From Pseudoscleropodium purum (Eukaryota > Streptophyta > Bryopsida > Hypnales > Brachytheciaceae): 64,000 bases of DNA. The position numbers and the translations under genes were made by a program. The DNA lies in contig OZ017802.1 in the NCBI GenBank assembly GCA_963969395.1, positions 5,892,501-5,956,500 of the forward strand, in the 5' to 3' direction. The notes below the pieces were generated by a model. It saw only the letters and a program-made list of their open reading frames with translations, was not told where the DNA came from and searched no databases. Shown in pieces: positions 1-12,699 of the stretch (positions are counted from its first letter, which is position 1; each line of letters starts with the position of its first letter).

Positions 1-139
1 GAATTCAAGGAAAAAAAACACAAAAATTTGGCAATCCCCATGATTTCGATCTTCAAAAAATTTACATTGCCTTCTACTACTCCTCAACATGTGCTCATCC
101 ACAGATTGGTTTAGTGATTGACAATGGATCATGGTTCTA

Positions 140-2044
140 CCATACATGAAGAAGATTTTTAGAACTTGTGTTTACAATTCATTGATCAAGTCTTAAGAAG
201 ATGCAAGTATTTCAGCCTTCCAAAAAACATGTTTTTTTTTATTACAAGAAGTGTGAGTTTACTCGTACTCAAAGTGTTTGCAAAGACATGCTCAACAGGT
301 GAAAATCATGAATCACATAATTCTTGTTTGCATCGTTTTGTGTAGTAATAATTTAGTCAATGTGATGAAATACAAGGATCTCACATTCTATTAATTGTTA
401 CCCAATTTTGGTATTATCCATGTTGCTTAGTGAGCTCTCCTCTTGCAGACTTGCACGCAGCAAGTCCAAGAAATGACCATAGCTCAAAGTGTTCCTCTAC
501 CCCCAAATACGTATACAGAATTTATTATGGATTTGTTATCTCCAGTCTTGGCTTGAGTCCAACGACAAGTCACATACTGTACGTGAGCAGACTGACGACG
601 ATATAACTACAAAAGTATCTTTTCCTTCTGAGCATGGTTTATATGGAGCTCCACCTCCGTTCCTCGAGTACTCCTGTTTGGAGTTAGATGCGACGAGACC
701 AATCCTTGCATTCCGATCCCTCGCTGCTGCTGTTGAAGGTGATGCACATCTCTCACTCGCGTTTATATTTTGTTGCTTTTCTTAGACCAAACGTAACGCA
801 AACGGGGAGAGCTGACCTTGAGCTATTTTGTAGAGGAAAATAATTCGCACTGCAGAATTTGATGCTTGCTCTATCAAAGGAGTTGAATGCGTTGGGTACC
901 TTCAAGTGTCTGAGTTTGACGTTTGCTCTGCAGTCAAATATTTTGAACATGCCTCTAGGAAGAGATCACTTGCAGAGATAACTCTAAGGTTCTCAGAACC
1001 AATTCTCCATTTCCAGGAAGAGATCATCTGAAGAGATAATTCAAGCAGAACCAATTTTCCAATATTTCTTCTATTTGTTAATCATTTCGTGGATGCCAAA
1101 TGCTTCTTAGCACAGGGGCTGGCTACAGAAAGCTAGTTTCTAACTAGTGCAAGTTGAATAATATGCTTAATTCTTTCAATTCTAGAGGAGATTTGCTTCC
1201 CGTTTTTCAGCTGCCTGATACAAATAAACACTGTATCGCCACTTTCTTTTGCTCTGTGCAATCTTGATCGACAGTGCAAGATGAGGTAATTACAAGAGCC
1301 GACCTCATAGTTCATTAACTCAGTGGTTGTTTCACGTCTAGAGTTGATTAAGCTTGTATACAAATTCAACCTTCATCTTAACTTTGAAACATGCTCACTT
1401 GGAAGTGATTGTTATCATCTGGCTACAAGTGAGCAGTTCTCATTAAAGACAGATGCGAACTTAGAAATCTTGTGAACTAAGTGTTGTGGACTTGAGGTAT
1501 TTGTTGAAGTTCCCTTTGGAGATCAGTTTTTAGACTGGAATAATTCTCAGGCAAAGCAGTCGAAGATACGGTTGAACTCCGACCTTACTGAATGAATGCA
1601 TCCAAATGTCCTCGGACGCATAGGATGCTTATGTCAAGTTTGGAATATCTGAACAAACTTCATGGATCCAAGGTTTAGTCATTAGATCATCAAAAGTAGA
1701 TCTCCTGGAATTGGATGCTATAAGCTATTCCAGATGTCTTTAAATAATTGTGAAGTGTACATTTCATTTGTGAGTGCTTTCCTTCCAGGAGTCCTGCTTC
1801 ACATATGGCCATTCAATTTTGATCAATCTGATCGTCGCCTCCACTGCAAGACAATTAATCCTCACAAACTATTTCACTGTTTCTCTGGACTTTCACAACA
1901 GTGCTAGCTGTATAGTACTTATCTGCACACATCATTGATTACTTTTCTTATGAAATGTGCATGCATCAGGATTAAGATTTGTTGGATACGAATGCAGGTT
2001 ACTTGACCCCAAGGCGACTAAATGGGCTCCGCGGATTTCACACC
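140..2044 (+). repeat. FPF1-unit upstream region, copy 1
   Basis: About 1.9 kb of single-copy-looking DNA that recurs upstream of other FPF1 copies in the window (from about 29,588, 40,955 and 46,493 on the plus strand; from about 2945, 44,565 and 53,562 inverted). Shared landmarks include a stretch near 580-760 (plus strand), one near 870-960 and one near 1480-1690. It runs into the conserved 5' leader (about 1980-2044) just before the FPF1 start codon. Short ORFs here do not keep frame between copies, so I read it as promoter and leader rather than coding. Confidence 0.7.
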
Positions 2045-2410
2045 ATGGCTGGGGTGTGGACATTCTATTTCAGTGGCATTTGCTCTCTAGACGAAAATCC
2101 GATGGCTAAAACGTCGATTCCTGGGCCAGCAATGGGGCACAAGGTGCTGGTGCACAAAGCCAGCAACACCACCATGACCAACTACGAGGAGCTCACCAAC
2201 AAGCTCCAGTCGCATGGCTGGAACCCGTACACCCAGGACGAGGAGATACGACAGTACCACCGGGGAGCCTACTGCGTCGATCTCATCACCTTGCCTGCAC
2301 AGTTCTCCGACATCCGCACAACTCACATGTACGATGTGGTGGTGAAGACTTGGTCGGCTTTCGAGGTCCGAGATGTTACTCAGAGAGCTCAGTCTGTAGC
2401 TCTCTTGTGA
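2045..2410 (+). CDS. FPF1: FPF1-like protein (flowering-promoting factor 1 family), intact copy 1
   Basis: Encodes a 121-residue member of the plant-specific FPF1 family: small, probably soluble regulators linked in seed plants to flowering time and gibberellin response; the biochemical role is unknown. Family landmarks seen in order: N-terminal MAGVWTF, the LDENP turn, HKVLVHKASN, the YEEL...L.SHGW segment, a QYHRG stretch, VDLITLP, and the C-terminal HMYDVVVKTWSAFEVRDV signature. Length fits the family (about 110 residues) apart from a short C-terminal extension past EVRDV that the second intact copy lacks. The start at 2045 sits in a strong plant context (caccATGGc). The frame stays open upstream to about 1979, but FPF1 proteins begin with M(S/A)GVW, so the later ATG is chosen. 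Single exon, as usual for the family. No frame damage seen. The precise role in this organism is inference. Confidence 0.9.
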   Translation: MAGVWTFYFSGICSLDENPMAKTSIPGPAMGHKVLVHKASNTTMTNYEELTNKLQSHGWNPYTQDEEIRQYHRGAYCVDLITLPAQFSDIRTTHMYDVVVKTWSAFEVRDVTQRAQSVALL

Positions 2411-2845
2411 ATTCGAGTGGCGTGGGCGTCCTTGAACTTTGAACAGGAAGTGAGCCTAGCTATGCAAGCTACTTAAGGAGGTTTTAATGCTTGCAATACA
2501 CTGTAAGAGAATGTAGAGTTTGCAATACTTTTTGCAATGGTTTTGCAATACCCATAAGTTTTGTTTCAATGACTTTGCAATGATCCAATATAAAGTATTG
2601 CACTGTTATTGCAATGGTATAGAAATATAATAGCATGGATTCCATGTCCAATACTTTTACATTGAATGAATCACAACTTAGCAACAGTTTTGCAATGCAT
2701 TGTTTCTTTTGTGAGATCCAAATTGAGTTCCGTTACACATTGTTCCCTTGCAAAACCATTGCAAACGCCTTGCTATTGTGTTGCAGTCACTTGCTATTCT
2801 ATTGTAGTGAGTAATTATGTCCCGGCATGTGTGTTAGAATTGCTG
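2411..2845 (+). repeat. FPF1-unit 3' flank, copy 1 (contains a MITE)
   Basis: Downstream flank shared with 32,006-32,700, 45,537-45,880, 55,286-55,640 and, in decayed form, 6540-6850. The common sequence runs from just after the stop codon into a stretch ending in gttagaattg. A MITE interrupts it at 2499. Homology stops near 2845, where an inverted FPF1 fragment begins. Confidence 0.65.
2499..2809. mobile_element. CACTA-type MITE, copy 1 (non-autonomous)
   Basis: A 311-bp non-coding element starting CACTGTAAGAGAATG and ending TTGTAGTG, the CACTA-superfamily termini (plant consensus CACTACAAGA). About 80% of its length can be followed against the copy at 32,099-32,428. The unoccupied site is visible at 6640-6660, where the same flank reads through without the insert. 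The flanking ATA is imperfectly repeated (ATA and AGTA), so the target duplication is only suggestive here. No transposase is encoded, so movement would need a CACTA transposase in trans. Confidence 0.75.
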
Positions 2846-2849
2846 GCCT

Positions 2850-2945
2850 ACGTACGAGCCATGCAAATGCAGCTGGCTAGTGAGCTCCTCATAGCTTGCT
2901 CTGGTGGTGTTGGTCGCTCTGTGCGCGAGTACATAGCAGAACATT
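2850..2945 (-). pseudogene. FPF1 fragment, inverted
   Basis: On the minus strand this matches the middle of FPF1 (from the HKA.NTTM segment to the HGW segment) with several substitutions and no usable frame. It joins the plus-oriented unit to an inverted upstream region (2945-4925), so the two units meet 3' end to 3' end. Confidence 0.6.
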
Positions 2946-4925
2946 GATCAATGATGTGCGCACATAAGTACAGTACAGCTGTTGTGAAAGTACAGAGAAA
3001 CATTGAAATATTGAAATTTGTGCGGATCAGTTGTCTTGTTGAGGAGACCATGACCACATGCATGATCCGGCCTTGTTAAGGTTGATCGAAATTGATTAGT
3101 CCAATATAGAGGAGTTCTACAGTTCTATCGGAAGGAAAGCAATCACAAATGGAATGTATTCTTCAGAATTGTTCAAGGATTTCTCGAGTATTTAGTTGAA
3201 GCATACAAATTCCAGGATACCTACACTTGATGAATTGACACCTAAACCTCTGAATGATCCCTGAATTTGTTCAGATATTTCAAACTTGACATAAGCATCC
3301 TGCGTGTCCATGGACATTTGGATGCATTCATCCAGAAAGGGTCGGAGTCCAACCGTAGCTTGGACTCCTTGATTGAGAATTATATAGATCGTCTAAGAAA
3401 TGATCTCCAAATGAAACTTCCACAGGAACTTCAACAAATACCTCAAGTCCACAACACTCAGTTCACAAGATTTCTAAGTTTGTGTCTATCTATAATGAAA
3501 AGCTCTTACTTGTAGCCAGATGCTAACAATCGATTTCAAACAAGAAGGTTTCAAAGTTATGATGAAGATTGGATTGGTATACTCAATCATTTCCAAACTT
3601 GAAACAGCGAGTATGCGATTGGCTCCGCTCTTATATGTGACATCATCCTACACTCTCAATTATTGAAACAACATTTGTACAGAGCAAAAGAAAGTGGCTA
3701 TGTATATAGTGTTCATGTGCATCAACTCAAAAATTGGAAGCAAAACCTCTAGTAAGAGTTAAGCATAGCATTACTTCTAGTAGAAGCTAGCTCTATGTAG
3801 CCAGCCAGCCCCTTTGATAAGAAGCTTTTAGCATGCATGAAATGATGAACAAATAGAAGCTAGAATCAAGGATGTGGGTTTGCTTGAATATATTAGAAAA
3901 TGAAGAAAGAAGATGGCACAGCTAGCAAATTATGATATCGAGAGGAATGGAATATTTGACCAATGAGCGAATGCCAAAGTCAGACACTTGAAGCTACCTG
4001 ATTCATGCAATTCCTTTGAAAGATTGAGCAAGCATCAAAATCTGTCCTATGAATTCTCAGACTCCCTAACAAAATATATAGCGAGGTCAGCTCTTGCGTG
4101 GTCTAAGAGAAGCGACGAATAAAAACCTTATCAGGGGTCTGCTTCTTGTTTTATTGAACTATGATTTTAGTGAAACCTTTCGAGGTCAAAATTGTGGCCT
4201 TTTTGTTGATATGTCTGTAACAATGTGCTTCCGCAATTTCAGTAATTTTATGAGCAAGACACAGATCATATAAAAAAAAAAGTATGGGACCTTACTGCAT
4301 AGTTAACCACATAAAACGAATCCAATCTAGTTATCCTTTGTTGAACAAGTGGAACGTTCAAGAAAAGGAGTGATAGTCCAGGTTGTAGGAATGACCCAAT
4401 GAACCCATGTAAGGCAGATTACGCACTGAGGGATCCTATGCAGAGCTTTCCAACTCCAGCGATCCCATGTGAATCTCACCCCGCTTACACGACTTACAGA
4501 TAATCTTACATTAATAGCAGGTCGAATTCCACGATAAAAAAGTTCTGTTTCCAAAAAGATTTGTCCATTTGTAATGGAAATAACATTGGTCAGAATATAA
4601 GCAGATACATCTCCAGCTTGTGTTTCAATTACAGGTAATGCAGTCAAGCTACCTGCACCAATTTGGTCTGACATTTTAGCGGCAGCAAGGGATGGAATGC
4701 AACGATCGGTGTCGTCTTCAAAGGGTATTCCTCTAATCCCGGTTTCGGTTCAGAGAGGCGTTCAAATCCTCTCACAACTCCAAACAGAAGTACGCGAGGA
4801 GCGAATGAGGTGCTGCATGTGAAGTTCCATGCTACTGAACAGATATTTGATAGTAATATCGTCGTCGGTCTTGTCACGAATGTGATTTTTGTTAGGCAGC
4901 AAACTGAAAAAGAACCCTGCATGTT
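2945..4925 (-). repeat. FPF1-unit upstream region, inverted copy, interrupted
   Basis: Reverse-complement copy of the FPF1 upstream region. It can be followed from the leader (near 2950-3060), through the region matching 30,900-31,080, to the segment matching 30,060-30,300 in reverse (4684-4900). It is broken at 4130-4683 by an insertion containing mitochondrial DNA. The short ORFs on either strand here are not conserved between copies. Confidence 0.65.
4130..4683 (-). other. atp1: Insertion with mitochondrial atp1 fragment (NUMT)
   Basis: The FPF1 upstream repeat stops at about 4130 and resumes at about 4684, giving a clean insertion of about 550 bp. On the minus strand, 4486-4683 encodes 60-odd residues of the ATP synthase F1 alpha subunit, with motifs [20 protein letters not shown] and [16 protein letters not shown]. 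This is the mitochondrial atp1 version: the chloroplast protein differs at the LETELFYRG stretch. It is internal only, with no start or stop, ends at SVSRV, and carries substitutions. The remaining 350 bp (4130-4485) may be other organellar DNA but I do not recognise it. It is a dead organelle-to-nucleus transfer, not a gene. Confidence 0.8.
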
Positions 4926-4929
4926 TAGA

Positions 4930-6489
4930 ATTCATGAATAATATATAATTTCAGGCTACCAAGGCTTCTTTTGGCGGCCAATTGAAGTAGAAGCAGCAAC
5001 TAGCCTCTTCACTTTTGGTCACTTTCTGGCACTGCTTTACTCCTTAGCTCACTTCTCTCCATCAATTGCTAGTTCTATCAAGAGTTGACTTCCTAAGTAT
5101 GTCTTGCTAGATTTAACGTTTTAACCTTGAGCATTTTTATAGCGGACTAAAAATTGAACACCTTTAGGAGTAGATTAGAGAAAACTAATTTCCATCGTAA
5201 GCATTTGGGGATGGTGGACCATCTAAAGGAAATTAGGTCAAGAAAATTGTATGGCCAATCACATTTTCTTGAGGACAACAAGCCGGTGGAGCGCTTATGT
5301 CGGGAGCTAGATGCCAAGGAGATGCAATACTTTGCATTGATTTTTGGAAGAGAACATCAAATGAAGTAGTTTTTTGAAGCATAATTATATATAAATGATT
5401 TGTTGTAATTCAAGAATCATTGGATTGACATACATACTTTCCCATCAATTCTAAGTCTCGAGCGAAGCATCAAAAGCCTGATGATGGATTTGGATTTCTC
5501 TGAAACTTTTCAATCGCAGACATTGGAAAGAAACCGCTTGCAACTATTGAGAGTTTCTTCGATTTGAGTTTGAACACTATCTAGGCCTGACATGACACTG
5601 GATGTGAAGGAGTGCATTATTTTGTAACTTCAAAAGTAAATGATCGCCAACCAACCACATCTGGGATGCACTGGTGGTACATTGCAACTACTGATTCTGG
5701 TCATGCTTGCTATTATTGTAATTCTTACGTAGTAACACGGGCTTGTAATTCCAATGAATTCAAAAAATGGCCCACGCACCACATCTGGAATGCACTGGTG
5801 GGAATCAACTTGCATTGCAACCAGTAGCTTAACGACTCAGGTTCTGATCGATCATCAGCTCGGATCCACACATTTAACCGTTCGGTGCCTTTGCTGAGCA
5901 GTTGCAAGAAACTTCCCAGGCAAGCGAGGGTGCAAGATATTGGAGAGCCCATTTCCTGCAATTTGGACTGCCTCCGAACAAAGTCAAGGATCTAATCTAT
6001 CATGTTCACAGAAAGTTATTCTTGCTTCCTGAACAGAATCTGAGAGTCCATCGTTAGTCTTATCAGTGGGTGCTTGATACCGCTACGGATATGAAACCTC
6101 ACATTTCGGTTATTTTGGAAAAGAAAATCAGGTCAGTGTTGTGCGAGGTTAAATGGTACCGTCTTAAATGTTACAATCATGTTATCTTTCTCGTGTATGT
6201 TCTGAAGAAAGAAGTCACTTCTGAGCGAGCACTGTCTATCAAATCGACTACATAATTTCAGAGAATATATATAGACACTCTACTCTTTGCAAATTCACAG
6301 TTCAGGATGTCTGTTATTGGTGCCATTTTCTCTAATACATGTGATTTCTACAAGCATGGAATATGTAACTATGAATAGAATATGGGAAATTTTTGGCCAC
6401 TAAACTTTAAAATAGATGATTCCTGATTTCAAGATTTGTGATAGAAAAATTATACCTAGATTTTGGATTTTACAATTTATTCTCTTAAT
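4930..6489. other. Unassigned region with one small unknown ORF
   Basis: No recognisable gene. A 71-codon plus-strand ORF at 5154-5369 is rich in charged residues (for example HFLEDNKPVERLCRELDAKE) and could be a remnant of an unknown protein or a transposase, but nothing identifies it. Around 5650-5820 a short segment (including ATCTGG.ATGCACTGGTGG) occurs twice about 125 bp apart. The rest is AT-rich and featureless. Confidence 0.3.
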
Positions 6490-6850
6490 TAAGTCAGATG
6501 TGGTGAAGACTCAATCAACTTTCAAGGTTCAAGATGTTAAATAGCTTAGCTTTCAAGCTCATGAATCCAAATGGGGCACACATCCATGAATTTTGAACAA
6601 GAAGTGTGTGAACACAAGCTAATCATGGAGGTTTCATTGCTTGCAATAATTATGTCCAATCTTTGGCATATCCAATCTTGACCTCTAGAGTAGGGATTCA
6701 AAAACACCTCCACTTCCTTAATCCTCTTATGTATCAAGCTTCCCTCAGTGCCCATCTTCTAATTGTTTAAGCCACTTGTCCAAATGAATAGTACATTTTT
6801 CAATTTCTATTTAGGAACACCTTAAGTAGATTGAAGATTGGTAGCCTTAT
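6490..6850 (+). pseudogene. Decayed FPF1 3' end plus 3' flank
   Basis: 6490-6540 matches the last codons of FPF1 (the VVKT...F.V.DV signature) with many C-to-T-type changes. It is followed by the standard 3' flank without the MITE that occupies copy 1. The flank then continues into sequence shared with 32,700-33,000 and 55,640-56,480. No complete coding sequence remains. Confidence 0.55.
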
Positions 6851-7720
6851 TGAATCTACATTAATTCAATTTACATCCCATTAGAATTAGGGTGATTGCA
6901 AGAAACACTTGTCCTTTTGGGGTGTCCCCTTGATCTCCATGGAGGTGTTTTTTCCTCATAACTTTTGCGGTTTAAGTCCATTTTAGCTGAAATTTGGAGG
7001 AGAGGTGCGTGTTGTAGATCTAGAAATTCAATCATTTTTTTAATTTTTTTTAAAATAATTTAGTATTTTTAAGGTGGCCCCGATTGAGTGTCTACCTTGG
7101 TCGTTTTGGGGGTTCTTAGTCCTATTTGGGGATCAAAAATGCAATTTTGAAGCCAAGGTTTTGACCTATCGTAGGTGGACTAACATTTTAAAGATTTTTG
7201 ATGAGATTTTTGGCAAAGAACCTAGTGGAAGGGCTACACATGGGTTGAAAGTAAATACTATTTGCACAAGCACTATGAAGAGGGGAAAAAATTTATAATA
7301 AATTTTTTATTCACATGGGATTAGAGAGAAGATTCGAAATATGGATTTTTTTCTTTGAATTTTTTGAATTTTTTTGTAATTACTAAAAATGATCAAACGA
7401 AACTGCCTATTTTCACCTATTTTCAGGTCCAAGCATCTGATAGAGTCCTCCGAAGTGGTAACTACTACTTCTTAGTACTTAATAATTTGTGGTAAATGTT
7501 AAATTTGTCAAGACAGCTTGTCAAAAGTGATATTCACTCTCATTTGCCTAGTCAATTAGCTAGTCATTCAATCAATTAGTCAAAATGTCAGTCAATCAAT
7601 TGGTTTAGGTTCGCCTTGTACAAAAACTGTGCAAAACTTGTAGGATTGGGAGTATTGGTAGTACAATGCTAGAAAACTGCCATTTTGAGCCAAAATCATT
7701 AAGTGTTTCTTGTAATCACC
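6851..7720. other. AT-rich intergenic DNA
   Basis: No gene seen. The 74-codon ORF at 7074-7298 has no recognisable motif and sits in low-complexity sequence. Confidence 0.4.
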
Positions 7721-7723
7721 CAT

Positions 7724-8500
7724 TACAAGTGCTACTCTTAAGCATGATTATTGTGAAATTTTAGTTTGTTGGAGGTAATTTGGGTGGGACTTCAAACAAT
7801 AATAAAGATACATATAATTGCATATTGTCATATTGTTGAGGTAATAAACTACTTATCCTTCTCTTTGTCATTTTCATAGTTACATGCTATAATGGGGTTG
7901 AGATGGAGAGTGATTGAAAGAGCTTGTCCCATGGCTCCCATCTTTTTCATTCTCTTTAAATAGGTCATAGACATTCAAGATTAACGGTGAAGACTTATTA
8001 GTTTAAAGAAGATAATTCCTTAGCCGAGTGAGCCTTTTGTTCAAGTACTATATGAAAATGGCCAATGTCTATATTCATATATATTGACTTAGACTTTGGA
8101 TATTTTTCTCAACAAGAACAGCTGAGACCATGGGATGTTAGTAGAAATTTTACAATTAGGATATATAGACATAAAAGACAGTCTACATAGAGATTATATG
8201 TAAGTATTTAGAATTGCCTTCTTCATAGGAAAATACATTTGTAATGGGATAAAAAATAAAATGATAGAAATATTTGAACATAATCTTGATTTGACTAAGT
8301 CACAATAGAAGATCAAATGAATGAGTACCCTTAAAGGCCACATTAACTACTTTTGGACTTTTGAAAGTTCAAAGTTAATAATGGTTATGAAAAGAGAAAA
8401 CATGGTCATGAAGAGATAATCCAAAACACTAGAAATCTATGCAAATCATCAAAAGATCAAAATAAAACATTTGTAAATCTATACAAACATTGTGAGATCT
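7724..8500 (+). repeat. Dispersed block repeat, copy a
   Basis: Shares an ordered series of motifs with 8618-8960, 25,515-26,250, 32,717-32,970 and 56,230-57,100: the line corresponding to gagagacattgcccc, then ttcaagattaa.gg.gaagact, then ccttttgttcaagta. The last part (8160-8310) also matches the start of the two BAH-gene blocks (34,030 and 56,965). It looks like the heavily decayed flank of an ancestral FPF1-BAH block. Confidence 0.5.
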
Positions 8501-8617
8501 TATGATTTTATTATTTAAAAGATCTTCCAATGTTTAGTTCAAAATTCATTGAATAGCCTAGAAGTAGTTAAATATGATATTTAATTTAATCAGCCTTCAA
8601 GGTTAGTTCATTTCAAA

Positions 8618-8960
8618 TCCCATTGGAAAGTGTGAGTCTTTCTCATCATGATTGTAGTGAAACCTTCATTTATTGAAGTTAACTTTCAAGTATTGTAGGT
8701 GGGACAATGATAATAAGTTAACTACCATAGCATGTTATTATATTGACAACGTAGTAAATTACATGTCCCTCTTCTTGTGACTTTCATTGTCACATGATGA
8801 TGCAAAAGGGTTGGGAAGAAGGTCTCAAGAATAGTTGAGATATGTTGCCCCATTAAATTTTCTCACCACTTTGAAAGAGTTGTTAGTATATCTTCAAGAT
8901 TAGTAATGGTGAAGACTTCTTAGTTTAGAGAAGAAGGTTCCACAATGTATCTTTTGGAGA
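8618..8960 (+). repeat. Dispersed block repeat, copy b
   Basis: Second, tandemly placed copy of the repeat described at 7724, diverged and non-coding. Confidence 0.45.
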
Positions 8961-11900
8961 AGGAATATATTAGGTTGATATACTAGAGCTTACAATCATA
9001 TAATTAGAGGGGTAAGTATACACTAGACCTTTGTATTTTTCACCTCACAATTCAATTTTCCAAAAAAACATGGTTTTCTATTAAGTGGTGATACTCAAAG
9101 TTAATTTAAAAATTGTTTTTATAAATTTTGTTTTGTTTCCCTAAAATGATGCTATATTTATATGTATAGTTTGCATGTGCATTATTGGATCTCTTGACAA
9201 ACTCCTTTGAATGTGTTAAATTTATAATTTTATAGATTATTGGCAAAAAGTCTTAGACTTACTATAATTATATAGAAAGTACAAATTTTTTGGCCTTAAG
9301 AACCTCAATTTTGATTTTTTTTTCTACAAAAAAGACAACAAAGGATCCTCTATTGGAATATACTATTGAATTTATAACTTCATCACTTTTGTAGCAAAGA
9401 CCTAGGAAAATAGTACTATTTTAGTTGACAACGGATAATTTGGTAAAAATTGCACTTTTTTTGAATTGCCTAGAAAGCTCTCTAACCCAATAGTAATCCT
9501 AGCTTTTTTCTTGCTAATATTGGTGCACATGTTGTTCACTATAATATATTTGTTGGCTGGTCACATGGTAGCATTCGAAGAGTTTTGGGGGGTCCAGAAA
9601 CTTGTTTCGGGCTTGTTCCCCCGCAACTGTTCCCTACAACGAGGAGAACGGCCCACTGTCACAATTTTATTTTTCATAAAAATAAAAATAAAATCTTTTT
9701 AGTTTCCAAATGCAAAAAAAATAAAATAAAATAAAATAAAAAAATAAATTTTGGTCAATGACATGGCAGGGTCTTGGCCACGTTAGACCGCTCCATCGAA
9801 CCTGTTTCCTGTGTTCGCAGTCTGTGATAACTCACAGGCATCCATAGGCTCCAAAAATCTTCTAATGCTTTTGTCATTTGTTGGGCCACAACTTTACTCA
9901 CTTTAGTTGGTATGTAGGCCCTTCTGACTTCAACATTGGAGTGTCTTGCTTCTATACAAGTTTCAACTAAGTGGCATTATTTTTGTATTTGTGCTTAATC
10001 TATTGTTGTACAATATTAATGTACATTCTTACTTCTACATTGGGGTGTATGTGTGTATAGGTCCTACGTGGAAGGTAGAAAAGTTGTAGTGTGTAATTTT
10101 TCATTTCCTTGTTGTGCACTTTTTTGTAATATTTTTTTGCCATATAATATTCTGTAATTTCCATCTTAATCAAAAAAATTTCCACTCATCCTCTAATTGA
10201 TGGACTATGAATTGCTATGCCTTTGCACTAAATGTATGCATAATGGCGCTTTGTCTATACTAGTTTATAAAAGCAAGTTGCCACTTGGAGAAGCCTTTTC
10301 ATCTCAAAATTGACAAAATTCTCTCTAATCACAACTAAAAGGTCAACATTGAAACAAACCAATCAAAGCCAAAATATTGCCATTTGCACTAAAAAAATTT
10401 TAGTCCAGTTTGCCTTTTAGGCAATTTTCCAAAAATAAAAATAAAAATCGTGGTCGAATATCACTCCTACATTGACCACAATTTTTCCCCCAACATTAAG
10501 TCAATTTCCAAGCACTATACTCCATCATGATGGTCATCTTAAAATATCTCTACTCTACCATAATTTCACTTACAAAGTATTTGAATTCCATCTTTCCACT
10601 ATGACAACAACTTCAAAATAATTGTACATCATTTATTCCAACTACAACCTCAATTTCAAAATCTTTGTCTTCCACCACTACATCTATTTTTAAATACTTG
10701 TGCTCTGCCATGAAGCTAAATCAAAATAGTTGTACACCAACAACTCCTCATCCATGGGAATTGTCTACTTGCTTTGACTTCATCTTTGATTCAAAATCCA
10801 AAAAAATTCAAATTTGTTTTGGAGATTGGTGTGAATCAATTAGGAGAATTCACATATAAGGTCTCAAATGTACTATTAGTTATTGAATGTGGGATACCAA
10901 CATTACATATTTCATTGAAGAGAGAGGCTCTCTTTTTAGTATTATTATTGTTTTAAAATATTGTCCACTATTAGTAGCAATAATGTTATCAATAGAATTG
11001 TGAATGAAAGATGAGTATTCTTGGATATAGAGTATTTATGGATATGGATATTTAATGGTATTGATTTGTGCATGTAGAATTTATTGAGCACTTGAAAAAT
11101 CATGAATGATTTTGAGATCTCTTATACAAACTTCTTCTTCAATGATAATACTTTAGATTGTTTGTTTATTATGACCTTACTACAACATTTTTTCTACCAA
11201 TTGATGCCCCAAATATGAGGTGAGGGTGCATGGAAAAAGGGGGCCAATTCCAAGGAATGAAGAAGATATTAGATAAGAATGGACCATAGCTGATGTTTTT
11301 TAAATGTATCATGTAATAATGACCTTTTATATTTGTAACAATCATTGCAAATGTGAACTCCAAAAGATTGGCAATCAATGTCAACAAAGTGAGATTTGTC
11401 AATAGGTTGGAATGCAATTATTCTTGTTGGATGAATATAGGCACTTTGGGATGACGGTTTTTATCCATACTTGTCTTTTTTCATTCCCAATCATTCATGT
11501 CAACAATTTCATCTCCCAAGTGAATATTATTTTTTAGCATTGCCCAAAATGATTGATATCAAAGTACACTTGTTGTTCTGAAAATAGATTGTCTACATGA
11601 TTTTAATTATAGTAAAAACTAATTTCACATGACCTCACCCTATCTTAGTTTGAATACCTTTAATCTCACATCTCATACTGTATGGAAAAATGTAAGTTAT
11701 AAACTTCAAATTTTCTTAGACATTCAATCTTTGAACTCATATATATTTTTAAGACTACCCCCTAGAATCCCTTGAAAGAGTTCTTCAATGAATGAAAAAC
11801 ACTTCTTAGATGTTCATGATTCAAGAAGAACTATTGGGCTATATTAGATTACATTATTATAGTAGTGCTACTTACTTTATATGAAAGTGAGATTGATTTC

Positions 11901-12690
11901 TTATGTTTCTCCAATACTTGAAAGAAGAAGTTAATAAGTCCCATTAAGTAGGATAATAGATAAGTTTTTCTTTTTCTACTACTTTTCTACAACCTCACAC
12001 TAATTTTTGGAATATTAACAATGCTACTATTGATTTTTTAAATTAAACTTTTTAACAAACTTAGGAATACAAGCCAATGGCTCAAGTGCAATGTTGTTGT
12101 AGCATCTATGCTTGTTTTTTTGTTTCTAAAGCATTAAACGAAGGCATTGGCTTGTTCACTAGATTTTTTTTAATCTATTCTAGAACCACAAAAAGTCACT
12201 CAAGCATAAGGTTGCAAAGCATCTATCTAGATAATTTAGCTACTCTAATTTATTTCTATCGCAAGACTATTAATTTCTTCTCAAACTACAAACATTGATG
12301 ATGTTGGAATTCTTGCTTTTTAAAAATTTTGACAGAAGTAAAGGTTGGAATTTTTGCTTTGGAAATCTAATTTATCCTATAATATAGTCTCTATTCTAAT
12401 GTCCACTTTGATTTTTTGAGAAATATTCCCCACTGTCACATTTAAACCTCCTAACTATTCTTCAAACCTCGCTTGTGTACTTCAATTTTTGTTGCTCTTC
12501 CCTATTTTTCAACTCTTTAAGCGATTCTAACTTTTAAGTGATGCTCTTGGTTTTAGCAATGAAAGTGTGAGCTTGTATGTTGAGTGGTTTGTAGAATAAA
12601 AATTTCATTTGTGAAAAAAAGAAAAGAAACACCTTCATGTTATTCTATGTCCTTCAAGCTCTTCTCTACCTCCACAATACTCTCCTTTCA
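8961..12690. other. AT-rich intergenic DNA
   Basis: No supportable gene. A slightly GC-richer patch at 9590-9900 interrupts the AT-rich background without a recognisable product. An aaataaaata-type low-complexity run lies at 9715-9750. The short ORFs in this stretch have no motifs. Confidence 0.4.
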
Positions 12691-12699
12691 ACTCACTGT

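Noticed and set aside
4327..4674. A 115-codon gene for an ATP synthase subunit
   Set aside because: Only the first 63 residues match atp1. The fragment lacks the real start and end, and the rest is unrelated sequence, so it is an organelle-derived insertion.
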